Below, piece by piece: positions 60,014-64,000 of a DNA stretch of 64,000 nt. Below the pieces are notes generated by a model, which was not told the DNA's origin, did no database searches, and saw nothing but the letters and a program-made list of their open reading frames with translations. The stretch is from Minisyncoccota bacterium. Lineage in GTDB: Bacteria > Patescibacteria > Microgenomatia > UBA1400 > PJMF01. A program made the translations under genes and the position numbers. The DNA lies in contig JAAYYE010000011.1 of the NCBI GenBank assembly GCA_012515515.1, forward strand, positions 1-64,000. The letters are read 5' to 3'. Every line of letters begins with the position of its first letter. The first letter of the stretch is position 1.

Positions 60014-61579
60014 ATGTCTTTAATTAATTTTTCAAACAAATTTAAACAGCGAATAGCCATTTATTTAATTTTTTTTATAGTAGGCGCTTTATACCGCTTT
60101 TGGCTTATTAGTAACAATAATGTGTTGTTTTGGTTTGATCAGGGTCGAGATGCAATTATTGTTAAACAAATGGTGGATGAAAAAGATATTAAAATTCAGG
60201 GTCCATCTGCGAGTGGCACAGATGATGCTGTTTATCATGGGGTTTTATATTATTATCTAATTGCCCCTCTGTATGCGCTTGCTGAAGGAAACCCCCAGAT
60301 TGTTTCTGGCTTATTAGGTGTAATTAGCATGTTGGCCTTAATACCGATAGGCGAATTAGCTTGGCAGTTGTCGAAGTCAAAATATGCATTTGTTTTAACC
60401 TTATTTTTATTTACTTTCTCCACCGATAGTGCACAACTAGGCACCTGGCTCTCTAACCCAATGATTGCGCTTATTACTATTCCCGCCTTTTATTATTATT
60501 TGTATCGGGTTTTTTGGCAAAATAAAACTAATGAAGCTTGGCTATTAGCCTTGTTTTTAGGCCTGTCTCATCAGGCTATTATTTTTGCACTTTATCTTTT
60601 CGGAGTCTTAATAATAGCTTGGTGGTTTAGAAATAATCAGGGTCATAAATTAAGATTTTCCAGAAAAGAACTAATTAGCTCGGGGTTAATTTATCTGGCA
60701 AGCATCAGCACTATGCTTGTGACTCAATTGCAATTGGCTGTAAGAGGCATTTTTAATCCTTTGTCATTTTTTAATAAACTCAGTTCTACTGGATTAGCTC
60801 CATCTGAAATACTTATTGGAACAAGTAGTAATTATTTAAAAATTATTACTCAATCGCTTTTTCCAACCATGCCGCTTTTATCAATATTTTTCTTTCTTGG
60901 AATAATATGGTTTGTGGTGAAAAAACTCAGTAAAAAAAACGGATTTTTATTTTTACTATTTTTTCTCGGACCAATCATTTTATTTACTCTACAATATCGA
61001 GATTCTTACTATACCTTTATAGGTGTAGCTCCTTTATTATATGTCTTTGCCGCTTTATTTTTGCTGTTTATCAAGGACAAGCTATATCTAGGTAAATTTA
61101 TTGTTTTTGTTATCTTAATGTTATTTCTTATGACAAATATAAAAGAATTAAGATATTCAAACAAAACCGGTTACCATCCTGTAGCAATTCAGACAGGAAC
61201 AATACTTAAAGATCAGCTTGAGTTAATTGATTACACATATCAAGTGGCCTCGTTTGAACCATTTAGCTTTTCCTCATTCACTGCTCCCTACGACTACAAT
61301 ACAACTTGGGCTTATTTATATGGTTGGTATGGTAACAAAACCTACTCTTATACCCCAAAATTTATTGGTCCGTCTCAAACTGGAATTTTTGGAGGGGATT
61401 TGCTAGAGGAAGATAAAATTCCGGATCAGGGTCCTCATTTTGCTTTATACGAGCCTCTCGGTGGTATTGCAGAACATTTATTAAAAAACTTTGTTGATAG
61501 ACAAAATGGTTTTTCAATTAAACAAAGTGAAAAACTATTCGGTTCAATGGCAGTCGAAGAGAGGTTGGTTTTTAACTAA
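60014..61579 (+). CDS. Multi-pass membrane glycosyltransferase-like protein (GT39/PMT superfamily)
   Basis: About ten to eleven membrane helices precede a soluble C-terminal part. The first outer loop has FWFDQGRDAIIVKQMVDEKD, the Asp-containing loop found in lipid-linked-sugar glycosyltransferases of the ArnT/PMT fold, then GVLYYYLIAPLYAL. It probably moves a sugar from a polyprenyl carrier onto protein or a glycan outside the membrane. A TAAAGT box 6 nt before the ATG suggests a leaderless mRNA. The substrate is unknown, but heavily exported surface proteins nearby are possible acceptors. Confidence 0.75.
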   Translation: MSLINFSNKFKQRIAIYLIFFIVGALYRFWLISNNNVLFWFDQGRDAIIVKQMVDEKDIKIQGPSASGTDDAVYHGVLYYYLIAPLYALAEGNPQIVSGLLGVISMLALIPIGELAWQLSKSKYAFVLTLFLFTFSTDSAQLGTWLSNPMIALITIPAFYYYLYRVFWQNKTNEAWLLALFLGLSHQAIIFALYLFGVLIIAWWFRNNQGHKLRFSRKELISSGLIYLASISTMLVTQLQLAVRGIFNPLSFFNKLSSTGLAPSEILIGTSSNYLKIITQSLFPTMPLLSIFFFLGIIWFVVKKLSKKNGFLFLLFFLGPIILFTLQYRDSYYTFIGVAPLLYVFAALFLLFIKDKLYLGKFIVFVILMLFLMTNIKELRYSNKTGYHPVAIQTGTILKDQLELIDYTYQVASFEPFSFSSFTAPYDYNTTWAYLYGWYGNKTYSYTPKFIGPSQTGIFGGDLLEEDKIPDQGPHFALYEPLGGIAEHLLKNFVDRQNGFSIKQSEKLFGSMAVEERLVFN

Positions 61580-61648
61580 AATTATTTACCCAATGCTCTA
61601 GCTTGATACTTCTAGCTTCGATAAAAAACGTTATAATAAGAGTTTTAA

Positions 61649-61731
61649 GGAGGTGTCGCATAGTGGTCAATTGCACACGCTTGGAAAGCGTGAGCCTCAC
61701 GGCTCCAAGGGTTCGAATCCCTTCACCTCCG
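61649..61731 (+). tRNA. tRNA-Ser (GGA)
   Basis: Acceptor GGAGGTG/CACCTCC, anticodon stem ACGC/GCGT with loop TTGGAAA (anticodon GGA), long variable arm, T loop TTCGAAT. The discriminator is G and CCA is not encoded. Confidence 0.96.
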
Positions 61732-61793
61732 CGTAAGTATCGAAAAGCTTTATCACCCTAGTTAATAGGTGTTTTTTCTCGTATACTAATTAT

Positions 61794-62306
61794 ATGAATC
61801 AGGGTTATATAACACTAATTCTATGGATTGTCGTTCTCTTTTTTATTAGGTTTGTAATTTATACTTTTAAAGCTTTTACTAAGAAAACAGATTTCCGCTA
61901 TAAAGCTAAAGGTCCTTACCTACTTAGTAAAGGAGAGAAAATATTTTTTGATGCTTTAATGCAATCAGTTCATTCGGATTTATATATCTGTCCCAAGGTG
62001 AGAGTTGCTGATTTAATTGAAGTTGATTTGCCTAAGGGTGATAAGCGTTTTTGGACACTGTTTAATAAAATTTCTAAAAAACATGTAGATTTTGTGTTGT
62101 GTAGTCGAGTAGACTTTTCTCCTCAATTAGTTATTGAGCTTGATGGTGGTAGTCATAACACACGAGCTCGCTCACAAAGAGATATTTTTGTAGATGAAGT
62201 TTTTACTCAGGCTGGTATCCCAATTTTACACGTGCCTGTGCAGAGTTTTTATGATCAAAACCAGATAATAACTCAAGTTCAAGATGCTTTGGCGAATAAT
62301 TTTTAA
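61794..62306 (+). CDS. DUF2726 protein, membrane-anchored nuclease-like
   Basis: One N-terminal helix (ITLILWIVVLFFIRFVIYTF) anchors a DUF2726 domain: GEKIFFDALMQSVHSDLYIC, KKHVDFVLCSRVDFSPQLVI, ELDGGSHNTRARSQRDIFVD, then IPILHVPVQ. The HVDFVLC/ELDG/R-D pattern resembles Vsr/PD-(D/E)xK-like nucleases, and activity on nucleic acid is plausible but unproven for the family. TATACT (61782-61787) lies 6 nt before the ATG. The last 4 nt overlap the convergent gene. Confidence 0.88.
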   Translation: MNQGYITLILWIVVLFFIRFVIYTFKAFTKKTDFRYKAKGPYLLSKGEKIFFDALMQSVHSDLYICPKVRVADLIEVDLPKGDKRFWTLFNKISKKHVDFVLCSRVDFSPQLVIELDGGSHNTRARSQRDIFVDEVFTQAGIPILHVPVQSFYDQNQIITQVQDALANNF

Positions 62307-63010
62307 TTAAACAAACCCTCATCATTGAGCAAGGTTAGATCTATTTTTTTATCGAGAGAGAGTAGGGCGTCTTTCATGCCTACCAACTTGTCTAAAGAGT
62401 TCAACTTAATTAAAAATAGAAACTCAGCTTGATTATCTTTTTCATCGACTCGCTTTAAATCAATAAAGCTACAATATTGATCTAAAATATTATTGATCTT
62501 TTTTAAATCAATTTTGGCATCAGCTTTAATATTTAAATATAAAACTTCATCAGTTTTAAGGTTTAAAAAGTTAAACTTTTTCGCGATCAGGCTTCTTAGT
62601 ATAATGACAAGACTAATTAAAACAAAAAAGACAATTGCCACTTCCCGTTGACCGGCACCAAAAGCCAAACCCAATGATACCGCTAGAAAAATATATGCTA
62701 ATTCTTCTGGCTCTTTGATGGCTGAGCGAAACCTAATAATTGACAAAGCTCCAACCAAACCCAAAGATAGGGCTAAAGATGATCTAATCACAGAAATGAT
62801 CATCATAGTAATTAATGATAATAAAACAAAATTTGCCGCAAATTTTTTACGATTGGATAGAGAATTACCAAATTTTTGATAAATTATTGACAATAAAAAG
62901 GAAATTAAAACTAAAATGCCGACGTCTAAAATAAACTCATTTAATGAGCCGGTAATTTTACTATCGTCAAAGTAGGAACTTAAAAATTCCAGTTGATTAA
63001 TTTTTGCCAT
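62303..63010 (-). CDS. DUF4956 membrane protein
   Basis: Four to five membrane helices lie in the first 150 residues, with the typical DUF4956 block VIRSSLALSLGLVGALSIIRF followed by RSAIKEPEELAYIFLAVSLG. A cytoplasmic ferredoxin-like C-terminal domain (LYLNIKADAKIDLKKINNIL) follows. In other bacteria DUF4956 often sits with VTC-type polyphosphate polymerase or CotH genes. Neither is visible before the window ends. Confidence 0.87.
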   Translation of the reverse strand: MAKINQLEFLSSYFDDSKITGSLNEFILDVGILVLISFLLSIIYQKFGNSLSNRKKFAANFVLLSLITMMIISVIRSSLALSLGLVGALSIIRFRSAIKEPEELAYIFLAVSLGLAFGAGQREVAIVFFVLISLVIILRSLIAKKFNFLNLKTDEVLYLNIKADAKIDLKKINNILDQYCSFIDLKRVDEKDNQAEFLFLIKLNSLDKLVGMKDALLSLDKKIDLTLLNDEGLFN

Positions 63011-63083
63011 AAGCTTCTTTCTTTGCTAAGTGTTTATAATAAAGCAAAAAGAGGTGAATAAAAACACCCAAATACATTGCTAG

Positions 63084-64000
63084 CTAAGTATACTCTGACC
63101 AGGAACGGAATTTAAAAGGGAAATCGATGCTTGTTTGGCCACTCAAAAAATCATATAAAAATTTAAGAAAAAAGAATAATGAAGCAGGAAATATGATAAA
63201 AAAATGCTTGATGATTGGCTCTATTTTTTTAAATTTTCTTTTCAAAATTTCATAAATAATAAAAGAAAAGCTCCCATAAGCGCCAATAAATAAATATATT
63301 TGACCCAAATATTGCACGATCCCTTGCGTATTATGAATGCTGACTTCATTTTGACTATCAGCGTGTTGCAGAATTAGTTCCGGTGTTTGAAAATTAAAGA
63401 TTCTTTGTCCCCAGGAGATTTCATCGCCTGCTACAAATAATAAGACTAATCCGCCAAACAGGTAGAATAGAAAGTAGAAAGTGTTTTTTTGTTTTTGATG
63501 CAACAAGGCCAGTAAGAAGGCTAAGCCAGCTGAAAATATTACTACAAAAAATTGCAATGTTTCAATCAACTGATCTTCTTTATTAATTTCAATAAAGAAA
63601 TTTACTGGAAAAGTATAGGTAAATAAGCCCATTAATAGAAAAAAGAGAAATAAAGTGCTAATTAAAACATTAATTCTTTTTTTGAACCAATCCCAACAAG
63701 TTAATAAGCTTAGCACTGCCCCCTCAATAAAAAAGAGCACAAAATAGGCATGATTGATATGAAACAAGTTGTAAACATAATTTTCGTAGTGAATGAACTC
63801 TAAGTAAGAAAAGCCAAGCATAAGGATCAAGTTGATCAACAGGAAGGAAATGCTAAATCTTTTTAAAAATTTATTTTTAAAAAATTCTTTATTTTTGAAA
63901 AATAATAAAATTAAACTAGCAATTAATAAAACGAATAGATACTTTGAATCCAGAAAAAAATGTTTTTTGAAAAAACCAGGATATTTATAACTGTCTAATA
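63084..64000 (-). CDS. Multi-pass membrane protein of unknown function (5' end beyond the window)
   Basis: The frame is open without a stop from 63084 to the right edge, so the gene is cut and the TTG at 63839 is not its start. The visible part has about seven membrane helices and a conserved-looking polar segment FVAGDEISWGQRIFNF between helices five and six, with a following HADSQNEVSIHNTQG. That GDExSWGQ pattern suggests a catalytic or ion-binding site, but I cannot name a family. It lies 73 nt upstream of the DUF4956 gene on the same strand. Confidence 0.75.
   Translation of the reverse strand, partial: LDSYKYPGFFKKHFFLDSKYLFVLLIASLILLFFKNKEFFKNKFLKRFSISFLLINLILMLGFSYLEFIHYENYVYNLFHINHAYFVLFFIEGAVLSLLTCWDWFKKRINVLISTLFLFFLLMGLFTYTFPVNFFIEINKEDQLIETLQFFVVIFSAGLAFLLALLHQKQKNTFYFLFYLFGGLVLLFVAGDEISWGQRIFNFQTPELILQHADSQNEVSIHNTQGIVQYLGQIYLFIGAYGSFSFIIYEILKRKFKKIEPIIKHFFIIFPASLFFFLKFLYDFLSGQTSIDFPFKFRSWSEYT

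Noticed and set aside
1..64000. Alternative genetic code (UGA as Gly) known in some CPR lineages
   Set aside because: Genes end at UGA (for example 15684 and 56749) at family-typical lengths, and no conserved Gly position is encoded by UGA.

Overview
The window is 64 kb of AT-rich bacterial chromosome. The standard code is used: TAA stops dominate, and TGA stops end the genes at 14509-15684 and 55559-56749. The gene set is compact and there are no rRNAs. Three of four tRNAs lack an encoded CCA, arginine CGN codons are read by a GCG-anticodon tRNA, and there are many small membrane or surface proteins, several with sortase or LytR-type biology. This fits a Patescibacteria/CPR-type organism, perhaps the Microgenomates side. 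That placement is an inference from gene style, not from a marker gene.

Layout. 0-1.5 kb: end of rpoD, an EEP-family phosphatase/nuclease, tRNA-Asn. 1.5-4.7 kb: a defence island of lexA, DNA methyltransferase and restriction enzyme on the minus strand, with a divergent membrane protein. 4.7-6 kb: a PLP aminotransferase behind what reads as a complete ribosome-mediated attenuator (leader peptide with a Tyr-Tyr-Trp-His-Tyr run). 6-9.5 kb: hydrolase, ZIP transporter, two unknown proteins. 9.7-22.1 kb: the most unusual region. Four transcription leaders each carry a hairpin directly abutting an rrn-type boxA (GCYCTTTAAC), then a second long hairpin, then a strong Shine-Dalgarno. The four genes behind them (9984, 14509, 16150, 20318) are packed with perfect coding-strand hairpins (7-10 bp stems, some with GNRA loops) and look GC-richer than their neighbours. 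They encode exported, membrane or peptidoglycan-hydrolase proteins, with two intracellular-looking partner proteins (17286, 18107) that share an N-terminal motif. My leading candidate for a new system is a set of envelope genes whose mRNAs are as structured as stable RNA and are transcribed with an rRNA-like antitermination device. Ordinary metabolic genes (LUD protein, Nudix, FNT channel) sit between the first and second leader.

22-39 kb: cell-surface block. It holds a beta-propeller-like surface protein, an S41 protease-like protein with a J-like insert and no catalytic lysine, three GH130 domains in two genes, a giant (about 2,500 residue) LPATG surface protein and its sortase. 39-48 kb: P-type cation ATPase, ABC exporter, thioredoxin-fold protein, AOS-type aminotransferase, YibE/F, an unknown coiled-coil protein preceded by a cobalamin riboswitch, and a LytR-CpsA-Psr protein. 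48.9-57.7 kb: housekeeping genes (queA, RecD-like helicase, RluB-type pseudouridine synthase, HAD, typA/bipA, rarA/mgsA, peroxiredoxin). 57.7-64 kb: tRNA-Arg, two tRNA-Ser, patatin, DNA alkylation repair protein, a GT39-like membrane protein, DUF2726, DUF4956, and a membrane protein running off the right edge.

Two modes of translation initiation are visible. Many ordinary genes have a -10 box only 6-10 nt before the ATG, which suggests leaderless mRNAs. The boxA genes have long structured leaders and good SD sequences.
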